The notes below the pieces were generated by a model. It ran no database searches. It saw nothing but the letters and a program-made list of their open reading frames with translations, and was not told the origin of the DNA. Source: Collinsella tanakaei (lineage in GTDB: Bacteria > Actinomycetota > Coriobacteriia > Coriobacteriales > Coriobacteriaceae). From it: a DNA stretch of 64,000 nt. Shown here in pieces: positions 43,547 to 52,564 of this stretch (the first letter of the stretch is position 1; the number at the start of each line of letters is the position of its first letter). Made by a program: the position numbers and the translations under genes. The stretch is from NCBI RefSeq assembly GCF_030373545.1, contig NZ_JAUDCO010000006.1:62001-126000 (forward strand). Reading direction: 5' to 3'.

Positions 43547-44044
43547 TTACTTGTAGTGCTCCCGCAAGGCCGCAACCACATTTGCGGGAACGAGCGTGGA
43601 CACATCCCCGCCGAACGAGGCGATCTGGCGCACGACGGACGAGGAGATGTAGCCGTACTGCGGGGCGCTCATGACGAAGATGGACTCAAGATCCGAATCC
43701 AAACGATAGTTGAGGTCGGCCTGCTGAAGCTCGTACTCGAAGTCGGTCATGGCGCGCAGACCCTTCACCAGGGCGCCCGCCCCTTCCTCGCGAGCGAAGT
43801 CAACGAGCAGCCCGCGAAACGGCCTGACCTCGACCCCATCGAGGTCCCCGAGCGCCTCGCGCGCGAGCTCGACGCGCTCCTCGAGACTGAAGGTGGGACC
43901 GGAGCCGTTCTTGCCGATAGACGCGGCAACGGCGACGGTCACGCGCGGAAAGAGCCTGCGGGCCCTCGTCACCACATCGATATGGCCAAAGGTGATGGGA
44001 TCGAAGGTTCCCGGGACAAGCGCGTGCTCGATAACGGTCTGCAT
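43547..44044 (-). CDS. coaD: Phosphopantetheine adenylyltransferase
   Basis: A 165-residue nucleotidyltransferase for the fourth step of coenzyme A synthesis. It shows the nucleotide-binding site GTFDPITFGHIDVV with the TxGH motif (here TFGH) near residue 17 and the ISSSVVRQIASFGGDVS segment. The length matches the family. It follows rsmD, the usual order for rsmD-coaD. No strong ribosome site precedes ATG 44044. The activity feeds CoA and hence ACP modification, consistent with the downstream plsX-acpP genes. Confidence 0.95.
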   Translation of the reverse strand: MQTVIEHALVPGTFDPITFGHIDVVTRARRLFPRVTVAVAASIGKNGSGPTFSLEERVELAREALGDLDGVEVRPFRGLLVDFAREEGAGALVKGLRAMTDFEYELQQADLNYRLDSDLESIFVMSAPQYGYISSSVVRQIASFGGDVSTLVPANVVAALREHYK

Positions 44045-44089
44045 GGGTGAACTTTCTGATCGAAGGGACGAAACGAAGAGGCGGCTGCG

Positions 44090-44662
44090 TCAGTCGAGCC
44101 GCAGCAGGTCAACCGCGGTCGTGCCGTAACGCTTCTCGCGCACGACGGAAAAGCCTTCCGGCCGCGGGCCCGCATCGCTCGCCGAGCGCTCGGCGATCGC
44201 CAGGGCGTGCGCGCTCAGCAACCCGTGCCGGGCGAGCGCAACCAGCAGCTCGCAGGCGGGCTCGGAGCCGAGCGCATACGGGGCGTCGATGAACACGAGG
44301 TCGAACGGGGCGCCGACCACGCGTCCGCGCGCCGCGCACGCAAGCACGTCACCGCAGGTCACACGATAGCGCTCGCGCTCGCAGCGAAGCGCCTCGAGGT
44401 TGGAGCGAACCAGGACGGCGGCCTTGCGATCCGTATCGTAGAACGAGGCGAAAGCGGCTCCGCGCGAGAGCATCTCGATGCCGAGCGCACCGGAACCGGC
44501 AAAGGCGTCGAGAACACGAGCCCCTTCGATACCATCGTCGCGCGCCGATTCGATCATGGAGGCCATCGCCTCGCGCACGCGGTCGGTCGTCGGCCGCGTG
44601 ACGTCACGGCCGGTCGGCTCCGACAGGCGGCGTCCGCGCCACTCGCCCGATACGATTCTCAT
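44090..44662 (-). CDS. rsmD: 16S rRNA m2G966 methyltransferase RsmD
   Basis: A 190-residue SAM-dependent N2-guanine methyltransferase acting on 16S rRNA. SAM motif is VLDAFAGSGALGIEML near residue 50, and the catalytic motif is FIDAPYA (the DPPY-type signature, here DAPY). ATG 44662 overlaps the recG stop codon as ATGA, so the two are translationally coupled, and GGAGGTG lies upstream. The pairing with coaD supports the RsmD identity. Confidence 0.93.
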   Translation of the reverse strand: MRIVSGEWRGRRLSEPTGRDVTRPTTDRVREAMASMIESARDDGIEGARVLDAFAGSGALGIEMLSRGAAFASFYDTDRKAAVLVRSNLEALRCERERYRVTCGDVLACAARGRVVGAPFDLVFIDAPYALGSEPACELLVALARHGLLSAHALAIAERSASDAGPRPEGFSVVREKRYGTTAVDLLRLD

Positions 44663-46839
44663 CCCCCGCTCACCTCCTTGAACACGTCGCCGTATTTGTC
44701 GATGACACAGTAGCGCACCGGGCGCGTCGCCGTCGAGTCGAGGCGCGGCGCAGAGCGCAAAAGCTCCACGGCGTCCGCATGCGCCGCCTCGATCAGATCG
44801 GTGTCGGCATCGAGGTCGACGAAGCGCAGGGTGACACCGCCGTGCTGGCGCAAACCGAGAATCTCGCCCTCGTGCCGCAGACGCAAGTCGAGCTCGGCGA
44901 GGGCAAAGCCATCCGAGGTCTGCTCGAGGGCACGGAGGCGCTCGAGTGCAGGCGAGATCCGCTTGCGCCCCGACGCCGGGGCCATGACGAAGCAGGTGCC
45001 CGCGTCAGAGCCACGGCCGACGCGGCCGCGAAGCTGATGCAGGGTCGCCAAGCCAAATCGCTCGCCGTTCTCGATGACCATGACGGTCGCGGCGGAGACG
45101 TCCACGCCGACCTCGACCACGGTCGTGGAGACGAGGATATCGATGGAGCCGGTGCGAAACTCGTCGATCACCCGGTCCTTCTCGCGCGCGGTCATGCGGC
45201 CGTGCAGCATGGCCACGTGAGCCTCCGGAAACACATGGGTGAGGTGCTCCACCTCGGTCTCGACCGCATGCAGGCGCGGGCCCGCCGCCGGGCGCCCCTC
45301 GTCATCGCGCTCGATGCCCGGGACGTCTTCGAGTTCTTCGGAGCTATCGCTCTCCGCGACGAGCGGGCACACGACGTAGGCCCTGTGCCCGGCGGCGAGC
45401 GCGTCGCGTATGGCGCCGTAGGCGATGTCGCGGTTCGCTTCATCGAGCACACGCGTGGTGACGCCCGCTCCGGGTACGGGCCTGTGGCGGATGATGCTCG
45501 TCTCGAGGTCGCCGTAGACCGACAGCGCAAGTGTGCGCGGGATGGGCGTGGCACTCATGACGAGCAGGTCGGCACCCGGGCCCTTCGCCCGCAACGCGTT
45601 GCGCTGCCCCACGCCGAACCGATGCTGCTCGTCGATGACCACAAACGAAAGGCGGTTGAAGACGACGTCGTCGGCAAGCACCGCGTGAGTGCCGAACAGC
45701 ACGTCAAGGCGTCCCGCACGCAGCCGCTCCAGGATCTGCTCCCGCTCGGCTGCAGGCGTCGCTCCGGTCAGAAGGGCCGAGGTGACACCCACCTGTTCCA
45801 GGAGCGGGGCGCTCGTTGCGGCATACTGCTGCGCCAACACGCTCGTCGGCGCCATGATGCAGGCCTGGGACCCGCTGTCCGCAGCCGAGGCGACGGCCAC
45901 CAAGGCGACCGCCGTCTTGCCGGTGCCCACATCGCCCAGCAGCAGGCGGTTCATGATGCGGTCGGGGCGAGCCATGTCATCGAGAATCTCGTCGGCGGCC
46001 TGACGTTGCTCGTCAGACAGGGCAAACGGAAGGGCGGCGAGCAACGCCTCCACATGCTCCCCGCGCCGATGGGAAACCGGGGCGACGTCGAGCAGGTTCG
46101 CATCGTTGCGCAGCCTCAGCGCCAGCTGGAGCAGCAGCACTTCCTCATAGGCAAGACGGCGGCGTGCAAGGTCGCGCTCCCCCATCGATGACGGGAAATG
46201 GATGGCGCGCAGCGCGCGCGATGCGCTCATGAGCTTGCGGTGCGCCCTCAGGCGTGCGGGAAGCGGATCGGAAAACGTCTGCGCGCACTCCAGCGCGCCC
46301 GAGACGATACGGCGCATCCACGCCTGACTGATGCCTTCCCCCACCGGATGGACGGGCATGATCGAGCCGGCGGCACCCGCATCGAGCTTCTCGTAGTGGG
46401 GCGAGCTCATCTGCTTGAAGCCGTAGGCGAACTCGACCTTGCCCATGACGGCAAGGCGGTCGCCGGCCGCGATGTCGCGCGCGATCCACGGTTGCTTGAA
46501 GAAGGCGACCTGCAGCACACCGGTCTCATCGACGAGATGAACCTCGGTGACGCTCATACGGGGCCGGGGACGCTTCTCGACGACGCGGTCCACGGTCGCA
46601 GCGATCGTGCACACCTGGCCCAAGGGCGCGGACTCGATGGTATACGCATGAGAGAAATCGAGATAGCGCCTTGGAATGTGAAAGAGGAGGTCCCCCACCG
46701 ACTCGATGCCGAGCCGACGAAGGGCCTCCTCTCGTGCTCCTGAAACATACTTGAGCCGCGACACGTCCTGTGCGAGCACCGACATGCGGGCAAGCCTGTC
46801 GGCAGCGCGCAGAACGGCGGCGCGAACCTGCTCGGGCAC
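44659..46839 (-). CDS. recG: ATP-dependent DNA helicase RecG
   Basis: A 726-residue SF2 branch-migration helicase. The N-terminal wedge/OB domain is present, then the Walker A GDVGTGKTAVA, motif II DEQHRFG, motif III SATPIPRTLA and the C-terminal helicase domain with GRVGRGSDAGTC. It rescues stalled forks and processes recombination intermediates. The start at GTG 46839 is only four bases after the fakA-like gene stop and has a weak ribosome site; an in-frame ATG at 46785 begins MSVLAQDVSRLKYVSG and could be the true start. The order fakA-recG-rsmD-coaD is typical of Gram-positive bacteria. Confidence 0.95.
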   Translation of the reverse strand: MPEQVRAAVLRAADRLARMSVLAQDVSRLKYVSGAREEALRRLGIESVGDLLFHIPRRYLDFSHAYTIESAPLGQVCTIAATVDRVVEKRPRPRMSVTEVHLVDETGVLQVAFFKQPWIARDIAAGDRLAVMGKVEFAYGFKQMSSPHYEKLDAGAAGSIMPVHPVGEGISQAWMRRIVSGALECAQTFSDPLPARLRAHRKLMSASRALRAIHFPSSMGERDLARRRLAYEEVLLLQLALRLRNDANLLDVAPVSHRRGEHVEALLAALPFALSDEQRQAADEILDDMARPDRIMNRLLLGDVGTGKTAVALVAVASAADSGSQACIMAPTSVLAQQYAATSAPLLEQVGVTSALLTGATPAAEREQILERLRAGRLDVLFGTHAVLADDVVFNRLSFVVIDEQHRFGVGQRNALRAKGPGADLLVMSATPIPRTLALSVYGDLETSIIRHRPVPGAGVTTRVLDEANRDIAYGAIRDALAAGHRAYVVCPLVAESDSSEELEDVPGIERDDEGRPAAGPRLHAVETEVEHLTHVFPEAHVAMLHGRMTAREKDRVIDEFRTGSIDILVSTTVVEVGVDVSAATVMVIENGERFGLATLHQLRGRVGRGSDAGTCFVMAPASGRKRISPALERLRALEQTSDGFALAELDLRLRHEGEILGLRQHGGVTLRFVDLDADTDLIEAAHADAVELLRSAPRLDSTATRPVRYCVIDKYGDVFKEVSGG

Positions 46840-46842
46840 GGC

Positions 46843-48501
46843 CTACTCGATGGAGAAGATCACGGGATACAGAGGCTGCTCGCCGCGATGGGAATCGATC
46901 TCGAGGTCGGGCTGGGCATCCTCGATGGCGGCGATCAGGTCCTCGAAGTCCTCATCGGACATGTCGGAGCCGGCCAGGATGGTAAGGGTGTCGCCCTCCT
47001 CCTCGTCCTGCATGCGCGCGATGCAGTCGAGCGTGACCTGCTTGACGTCGTCACCCACCACGTCGATGGAGCCGGAGATGATGCCCATGACGTCGCCGGC
47101 GTGAATGGGGCTGCCGTCGGAGGCGGAGCTATCGCGCACCGCGCAGGTGACCTCGCCGTCGCGCACCTCGCCGGCGGCCTCGGCCATGGCCTCGGCAACC
47201 TCGTCGGCGGGCGTATCGGGCATGACGGCGAACAGCGCGGAGAACGCCTGCGGGACCGTCTTGGTGGGAACGACGAGCACCTGCTTGTCGGAGCATGCGC
47301 TCGCGGCGGCCTCGGCCGCCATGCGGATGTTGCCGTTGTTGGGCAGGATGATCACGGCGTCAGCGTTGACCTGCTCCACCGCTGCCAGCAGGTCCGCGGT
47401 GGAGGGGTTCATGGTCTGGCCGCCGGAAACGACGACATCCACACCCATGGAGGTGAGAATCTCGGCCTCGCCCGAACCGGCAGCGACCGCGACGAAGCCC
47501 AGGGGCTTGGCGGGCTCTGCCGCGGCATCCTGATCGGCATGGATCTTGGCGGTGCGCTCATGGGACTCCATGTCCATGTTGTGGATGAAGACCTCGTAGA
47601 TCTGACCGAACTGGAGCATGTGCTCGAGCACGAGGTTGGGCGTGTTGGAGTGGACGTGGATCTTGTAGTCGGGATAGGCGCCGACGAGCAGCTCGCAGTC
47701 GCCCATGGAGGCGAGGAACTTCAGGCACTCGTCCTCATCGAAGCGCTTCTCGGCCTTGAAGAGGAACTCGTTGCAGTAGCGGAACTCCGAGCCCTCCCAG
47801 TCGTCGTTCGCCTCGATCTCGACGCGGCCAAGAGCGCTCTCGCGCGCTGACCCGGCATCGAAGGTGGTGGAGATCTCCTCGACCTGCGCCGTGCGGCCGA
47901 GGGCAGCTGAGACGAAGTTCTCGAGGAAGATGGCGAAACCGAACGCACCGGAGTCGACGACGCCGTTCTCCTTGAGAACAGGCAGCAGGTCGGGGGTGCG
48001 GGCGACGGACTGATAGGCCTCCACGACGATGGCGTCGAGCGTCTCGTCGAGGGCGAGCTTCTTCTTCTCGCACTCGTCGGCCTTGGTCGAGATGTCGCGC
48101 AGCACGGTGAGGATGGTGCCCTCGACGGGCTTGCGGACCGCCTGGAAGGCCACCTTGACCGAACGGCGCAGGGCGGCGGCGACATCGGCGCTCGTCGTCG
48201 GGTTGCCCGCGCCGACAAGCCCCTCGGCGGCACCGCGCAGGATCTGCGAGGTGATGACGCCGGAGTTGCCGCGGGCGCCCATGAGGGAGCCGTGCGTGAT
48301 GGCGGCGGCTATGCCCTCCATGTCGGCGTCGGCGGGCAGCGACGAGAGCTCCTTGACCACCGAGGCGAGCGTGAGCGACATGTTGGTGCCCGTGTCGCCG
48401 TCGGGAACCGGGAAGACGTTGAGCTTGTTGATGTCCTCCGCCTTGTCGGCAACTGCCTTAGCCGCGATCGGGAAGCAGGTGCGGATGGTTTTCGCGATCA
48501 T
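46843..48501 (-). CDS. fakA: Fatty acid kinase FakA-like DAK2/DegV-associated protein (YloV family)
   Basis: A 552-residue protein with an N-terminal DhaL/DAK2 kinase domain containing PDGDTGTNM near residue 33, followed by the FakA-type central and C-terminal domains. The Mg-ATP pocket aspartates are visible. FakA proteins phosphorylate exogenous fatty acids presented by FakB (DegV-family) partners. No degV/fakB gene is in the window, so the partner must lie elsewhere. It follows asp23 by 30 bases and precedes recG. ATG 48501 has GGAG ten bases upstream. Confidence 0.9.
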   Translation of the reverse strand: MIAKTIRTCFPIAAKAVADKAEDINKLNVFPVPDGDTGTNMSLTLASVVKELSSLPADADMEGIAAAITHGSLMGARGNSGVITSQILRGAAEGLVGAGNPTTSADVAAALRRSVKVAFQAVRKPVEGTILTVLRDISTKADECEKKKLALDETLDAIVVEAYQSVARTPDLLPVLKENGVVDSGAFGFAIFLENFVSAALGRTAQVEEISTTFDAGSARESALGRVEIEANDDWEGSEFRYCNEFLFKAEKRFDEDECLKFLASMGDCELLVGAYPDYKIHVHSNTPNLVLEHMLQFGQIYEVFIHNMDMESHERTAKIHADQDAAAEPAKPLGFVAVAAGSGEAEILTSMGVDVVVSGGQTMNPSTADLLAAVEQVNADAVIILPNNGNIRMAAEAAASACSDKQVLVVPTKTVPQAFSALFAVMPDTPADEVAEAMAEAAGEVRDGEVTCAVRDSSASDGSPIHAGDVMGIISGSIDVVGDDVKQVTLDCIARMQDEEEGDTLTILAGSDMSDEDFEDLIAAIEDAQPDLEIDSHRGEQPLYPVIFSIE

Positions 48502-48531
48502 CTTTGCGTATCTCCAAAACTCGATTCGGTG

Positions 48532-48885
48532 CTAGCTGCGCGACTTCAGCGCGTCGATGTGAATGGCGATCTTGAGGTGCGTCGGATCGATCTGGGCGAT
48601 CTCGGCGAGGGCGAACGACACGGAGCTCGCGAGGTTCTCGCACACGGACTTCATGTTGACGCCGCTCTCGATGACGATATGAAGATCGAGCGCGAGGCCC
48701 TCCTCGGTGGAAGAGACGAGCACGCCCTTGCGCAGGCGCTGCCCGGCGAGCAGGCGCACGGACTCCACGCCCTGCTGCTGCTCGGCCATACCGACCACGC
48801 CATAGCAGGACAGGGCGGCGTAACCGGCGATATCGGCGATGACGTCGTTGGAGACGCTCAAGGTGCCGGCGATGTTCTCAGACAC
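48532..48885 (-). CDS. Asp23/Gls24 family envelope stress protein
   Basis: A 117-residue alkaline shock protein family member. The N-terminus SNDVIADIAGYAALSCYGVVGM is characteristic of the family, and its C-terminal region has the alternating hydrophobic pattern of the Asp23 fold. Members associate with the membrane and respond to cell-wall stress. The start codon is GTG at 48885 with AAGGAG six bases upstream. It begins the long minus-strand block. The 220 bp upstream shared with the divergent SixA gene hold a possible TAGAAT -10 for each direction. Confidence 0.87.
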   Translation of the reverse strand: MSENIAGTLSVSNDVIADIAGYAALSCYGVVGMAEQQQGVESVRLLAGQRLRKGVLVSSTEEGLALDLHIVIESGVNMKSVCENLASSVSFALAEIAQIDPTHLKIAIHIDALKSRS

Positions 48886-49106
48886 GGTAATCTCCTTCCT
48901 GGATGCGCATGCGCATCGCCTCAGGGAGCAATCCTTTGTATTCTACAACGTACGCGGTAAAGTTTCCGCTCAAACTCGACGCTCCACATGTGCGGCGCGA
49001 CGCGAGCGGCGGGCGGGCGACTGATGCCCGGAAATCGAACCATTCGCGTCACGGTCGGGTAGAATCGAAAGCGACGGTTTTTTCGCCCCGAGTAAGGACT
49101 CGCATC

Positions 49107-49592
49107 ATGATAAAGAAGCTCATCCTTGTCCGTCATGGCAAAGCGCGCGGACTCGAGCCCGGCCAATCCGATTTCGACCGCGAGCTCACCGACTCCGCGC
49201 GGGCGGTGCTTGCGTCGGTCGATGGATTCATGCGCTCGTTTTACCTGCTCGACGCCCATAGCGCCTCGCACGCGACCATCTGGTCGAGCCCGGCGGTGCG
49301 CGCGCTTCAGACCGCAGCCGAAATCGATCGCTCGCTCGGCGGCGACCACGAGATCGTGCACGTCGACAGCCTGTGGGAGCAAAACGAGGACGCGTTTTTG
49401 GAGCAGCTCGCCGCAACGGACGCCGACTGCCTCATCGCCGTCGGCCACATCCCCTTCATGAACAACGTCGTCGAGCGCCTGTCCGGCGTCAGCCTGGGCC
49501 TCAAGCCCGCCGGTATCGCCGCCATCGACCTCGACGATACCGGCAGGGCCGGCATGCTCGAGTGGTTCGTTCAGGGCCCCGACGTCGCGTAG
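49107..49592 (+). CDS. SixA-like histidine phosphatase
   Basis: A 161-residue histidine phosphatase (phosphoglycerate mutase superfamily). The catalytic RHG motif is in ILVRHGKARG near residue 8, a conserved Arg is in SSPAVRALQTA, and a later catalytic His is in AVGHIPFM. SixA members remove phosphate from phosphohistidine proteins; this one's partner is unknown. ATG 49107 has AAGGA eight bases upstream. A longer frame above it has no good start. It leads a plus-strand run of five unrelated small genes and is divergent from asp23. Confidence 0.85.
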   Translation: MIKKLILVRHGKARGLEPGQSDFDRELTDSARAVLASVDGFMRSFYLLDAHSASHATIWSSPAVRALQTAAEIDRSLGGDHEIVHVDSLWEQNEDAFLEQLAATDADCLIAVGHIPFMNNVVERLSGVSLGLKPAGIAAIDLDDTGRAGMLEWFVQGPDVA

Positions 49593-49626
49593 CCCCCCCC
49601 TCTCATTTCTGCGCAAAGGAGCAACC

Positions 49627-49977
49627 ATGCCCGTCATCCATGTCCACGCCTCAACCGATATTCCCCGCGAGGCACAGCTCGATCTCAAGCGCGCGTTCGG
49701 CGATGCCATCTCGACCGTTCCCGGCAAATCGGAGCAATGGCTCATGTGCCTTTTCGACGGGGGCGCGCCGATCTTTTTCGCCGGTGACGATGCGGAGCCC
49801 AGCGCCTTCATCGAGGTCGGCATCTTTGCGCGCGCCGAGATCTCCCGGGATGTCTGGGAGGAGCTGACAGGTCTTGTCACCAGCGCCGTCAGCGACACGC
49901 TCGGCATCGATCCGGCCCGCATCTACATCGACTATCACGCGACCGCCCACTTCGGATGGAACGGCTCGAACTTCTAG
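49627..49977 (+). CDS. MIF-like tautomerase
   Basis: A 116-residue protein of the tautomerase superfamily, resembling macrophage migration inhibitory factor in length and with Pro2 as the catalytic base after Met removal. MIF-family phenylpyruvate or D-dopachrome tautomerase activity is possible. Segments such as RIYIDYHATAHFGWNGSNF at the C-terminus are the family's characteristic ending. AAAGGAG lies five bases before ATG. It is 34 bases downstream of the SixA gene and may be cotranscribed. The physiological substrate is unknown. Confidence 0.87.
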   Translation: MPVIHVHASTDIPREAQLDLKRAFGDAISTVPGKSEQWLMCLFDGGAPIFFAGDDAEPSAFIEVGIFARAEISRDVWEELTGLVTSAVSDTLGIDPARIYIDYHATAHFGWNGSNF

Positions 49978-50031
49978 ACTCCGACTTAGACTCCGACTCC
50001 GACGCCGCCACGCGGCAGAAAGCATCGCCCC

Positions 50032-50802
50032 ATGGATTCTGATATCCGATCGCTCGTTCGCGACGACAACTCCTTCGAGTACTCCTGGCATGTCCGCTAC
50101 AGCGAGGTCGGACATCGCGGCGTCATGACGCTCCCGGCGCTCGTCAACGCGTTTCAGGATTGCAGCACCTTTCAGTCCGAGGTGCTCGGCGTCGGAATGG
50201 AGTGGCTTAAGCGCGAGCATCGCGCCTGGTTTCTCACCCACTGGCAGATCGTCATCGACCGCTATCCCGCGCTCTGCGAGAGCGTGACCGTCGGGACGTT
50301 CGCCACATCGTTTAAGGGCGTGACCGGACGCCGCAACTTCTACCTCAAGGGAGCCGATGGTTCGCTGATCGCGCGGGCGGACTCCACCTGGGCGTTCCTC
50401 GATCTTGCAAGCGGGCGCCTCGCCAAACCGGACGAACGCCACGTCGCACCTTACGGGTCCCATGAGCCGCTTCCCATGCCGCGCGAAAGCCGGCGCATCA
50501 ACATGCCCGAACAGCTTGAGCGGCGCGAGCCCCTTGCTGTGGGCCGCGGCCTCATCGACACGAACGAGCATGTCAACAACTGCCAGTACATCCAGATCGC
50601 GCTCGACCAGCTCCCTCGCGAGGTGCTGCCGAGCCAGGTGAGGGTGGACTACCGCAAGGCGGCGGTTTTAGGCGATACCCTGCATCCCGCCGTCGGTCAG
50701 CTCGACGGAAACACGGTCGTGGAGCTCGCCGACGAATCCGGCAGCCCGTACGCCGTCATCGAGTTCTCCGGCACCGACGAGCGCTCCGCCGCGCCGATTT
50801 AG
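50032..50802 (+). CDS. Acyl-ACP thioesterase (FatA/FatB-like, bacterial)
   Basis: A 256-residue double hot-dog thioesterase that releases fatty acids from acyl-ACP. The catalytic region DTNEHVNNCQY, near residue 180, holds the Asn and His typical of the FatA/FatB group, and the N-terminal hot-dog has YSEVGHRGVMTLPALVNAFQDCS. Bacterial members tune membrane fatty-acid composition or free fatty acid pools. There is no strong ribosome site, and the 54-base gap upstream holds a short GACTCC-type repeat. It sits downstream of MIF and SixA genes, an arrangement not obviously functional. In the same window fakA, plsX and acpP form the rest of the fatty-acid machinery. Confidence 0.88.
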   Translation: MDSDIRSLVRDDNSFEYSWHVRYSEVGHRGVMTLPALVNAFQDCSTFQSEVLGVGMEWLKREHRAWFLTHWQIVIDRYPALCESVTVGTFATSFKGVTGRRNFYLKGADGSLIARADSTWAFLDLASGRLAKPDERHVAPYGSHEPLPMPRESRRINMPEQLERREPLAVGRGLIDTNEHVNNCQYIQIALDQLPREVLPSQVRVDYRKAAVLGDTLHPAVGQLDGNTVVELADESGSPYAVIEFSGTDERSAAPI

Positions 50803-50882
50803 TTGCGCAACGCGGAGGCGCGCTCGTCGGGGACTATCCTGTAGACCACGATCCGATTCGATCACGCACGGCAGGAGGAGCC

Positions 50883-51521
50883 ATGTTCTGCAGCACCTGT
50901 GGTAACCAGATTCCCGACAACGCCCGCTTTTGCAATGCATGCGGCGCACCGGTGAGCGCGCCGGCCGCCCCTGCGACGACAGGGGCGGCCCCCTCACCCG
51001 TCGCACCCCTTGCGCCCGCGCAGCCCGTACAGTCCGCGGTAAGTGCGCCGATGGGCGATCGGCTCTCTTCCTACCTTCAGCGGGTCGCCGCGAGACTGCA
51101 GCAGGATCCGCAGTTTGTCCCCGAACTCGGCGCCTATCTTTTCCTCACGACGCGCTTCTCTGCCGCGCTCACCAATATGCACCAGTACTACTTCATCGTG
51201 GCGGACGACAGCGCCGACTACGAGAAGATGCGCGCCTACAGCGAAGCCTGCACCTCATGGGCGCTCAACAACTATCAAGGGGTTCCGCGCGGCCTGCAGA
51301 AGGGCATCGCCATCTATCCGGTCATCCTTCAGCACCCCATCAATCCCGGCGCGCTGCGCTATGTGCAGGAGAAACCCAATATCAAGTACGCTGCCTTCCA
51401 GCTCGCGACCGTCCTCGATCCCGTCGCCGGCGAGATCCGCTACCTCCAGAAGACGCCGGTTTGGGGCTTTGCCATGTGGAGCGGAATCAAGCGCGCGGCC
51501 GACGAGGCGCTGTGCGTCTAG
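50883..51521 (+). CDS. Zinc-ribbon protein with unknown C-terminal domain
   Basis: A 212-residue protein whose N-terminus is a zinc ribbon (CSTC and CNAC, residues 3-22), followed by an Ala/Pro-rich linker (about 30-60) and a C-terminal helical domain of about 140 residues with several Tyr and Trp. I do not recognise the C-terminal domain. The start is well supported by AGGAGG four bases before ATG. Together with the protein at 21365-21982 it shows that this genome uses single-protein zinc ribbons as domain tags. Confidence 0.75.
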   Translation: MFCSTCGNQIPDNARFCNACGAPVSAPAAPATTGAAPSPVAPLAPAQPVQSAVSAPMGDRLSSYLQRVAARLQQDPQFVPELGAYLFLTTRFSAALTNMHQYYFIVADDSADYEKMRAYSEACTSWALNNYQGVPRGLQKGIAIYPVILQHPINPGALRYVQEKPNIKYAAFQLATVLDPVAGEIRYLQKTPVWGFAMWSGIKRAADEALCV

Positions 51522-51572
51522 GCGCACCCTCTGCGCGCAAGCCGACGACGCTGACGGAAGGAGCGGCATAAG

Positions 51573-52169
51573 ATGCCTATCGGAAACGTCGTCTTCGACA
51601 TGGGAAACGTCCTCATGACGTTTGACGGCCTTGTCTTTGCACGGATGTTCACCGACAACGAGACCGATGCGCGCATGCTGCACGGGGCGCTCTTCGCACG
51701 TCCGGAATGGGCGCTCCTCGATGCGGGCGCCATCGACCACGAAACCATGCTGAACATAGCCACGTGGCACCTGCCGACACGGCTCCATCCGAACCTCATC
51801 GACTGCTTCGAGCGCTGGCCGGAGCGCTCGCGCCCCCTTATGCCCGTCTGTGACCTCGCGGCCCGCCTCAAACGGGACGGCTACGGGCTGTACCTGCTTT
51901 CCAACGCATCGACCACGATCGACCGGCAGCTTGCGGGCTGTCCGGCCTATCCGCTCATGGACGGACGCGTCGTCTCGGGCTTCGAGCACATCATGAAGCC
52001 CGACCCCGCGATCTTCCATCTCCTCTGCGAACGGTTCGATCTCGATCCGGCGAGTTGCCTGTTTGTCGATGACAACGCCGACAACTGCCGCGGCGCCGAG
52101 CGTGCCGGCATGCGCGCGCATCATTTCACCGGCGATATCGCGGCCCTCGAGCGCGAGCTGGACTCCTGA
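51573..52169 (+). CDS. HAD-superfamily hydrolase (YihX-like)
   Basis: A 198-residue HAD phosphatase of the YihX/glucose-1-phosphatase-like group. Motif I is FDMGNVLM near residue 8: the second Asp of the typical DxD is Gly here, as in YihX-type members (DLGN). Motif II is LLSNAS near residue 110 and the acidic motif III/IV is FVDDNADN near residue 168. The substrate is unknown. AAGGAG lies nine bases before ATG. It is the last gene of the plus-strand run before the convergent small membrane protein. Confidence 0.83.
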   Translation: MPIGNVVFDMGNVLMTFDGLVFARMFTDNETDARMLHGALFARPEWALLDAGAIDHETMLNIATWHLPTRLHPNLIDCFERWPERSRPLMPVCDLAARLKRDGYGLYLLSNASTTIDRQLAGCPAYPLMDGRVVSGFEHIMKPDPAIFHLLCERFDLDPASCLFVDDNADNCRGAERAGMRAHHFTGDIAALERELDS

Positions 52170-52190
52170 CGCGCCTTCAGCGCCGAGGCG

Positions 52191-52436
52191 TCAGCGGGTC
52201 CTGCGACCACGCGAACAGGCAGCCACAACCGGATAGACGAAAAACGCGATGGCCGAGACGACCAAGAAAGGTGTATCCAGCTGGGCAGACGTAAAACCGA
52301 ACACCAGCATGAGCGCCTTGATGAGCTGAATCACTACCAGCAAGACGAAGGTGGCGCCCCCGTAGCGCAGAAGTGTGCCCTTGAGCCCCGTGAACTCGCT
52401 TTCACGCTTTCCGATGATTTCATCCCACTCGCCCAT
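52191..52436 (-). CDS. Small membrane protein of unknown function
   Basis: An 81-residue protein with a charged N-terminus of about 22 residues and two hydrophobic segments (about 26-46 and 56-74), ending in a basic Arg-rich tail. I do not recognise it. The start is supported by GGAGG six bases before ATG. It is convergent with the HAD gene and co-directional with the Nudix pair, 128 bases downstream of nudC with no terminator that I can see. Confidence 0.55.
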   Translation of the reverse strand: MGEWDEIIGKRESEFTGLKGTLLRYGGATFVLLVVIQLIKALMLVFGFTSAQLDTPFLVVSAIAFFVYPVVAACSRGRRTR

Positions 52437-52564
52437 GATCGGCCTCCATGTCCTCGCTATCGGTCTTTGTTCTACTGATAGCCCGTGCAGGACAAGAAGC
52501 GGTTAGGCTTAGGTCAGCTCACGGTAAGCATCGCCCATCGTGCGCAAATCGGCCGCCGACGGCA

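Noticed and set aside
49020-49050. Possible tRNA T-arm (GGTTCGATTTCC on the minus strand)
   Set aside because: No acceptor or anticodon stems could be paired around it, so it is chance similarity.
49976-50008. GACTCC/GACTCCGAC short repeat before the thioesterase gene
   Set aside because: Only three or four imperfect units in a G+C-rich spacer; no sign of a regulatory array or CRISPR-like spacing.
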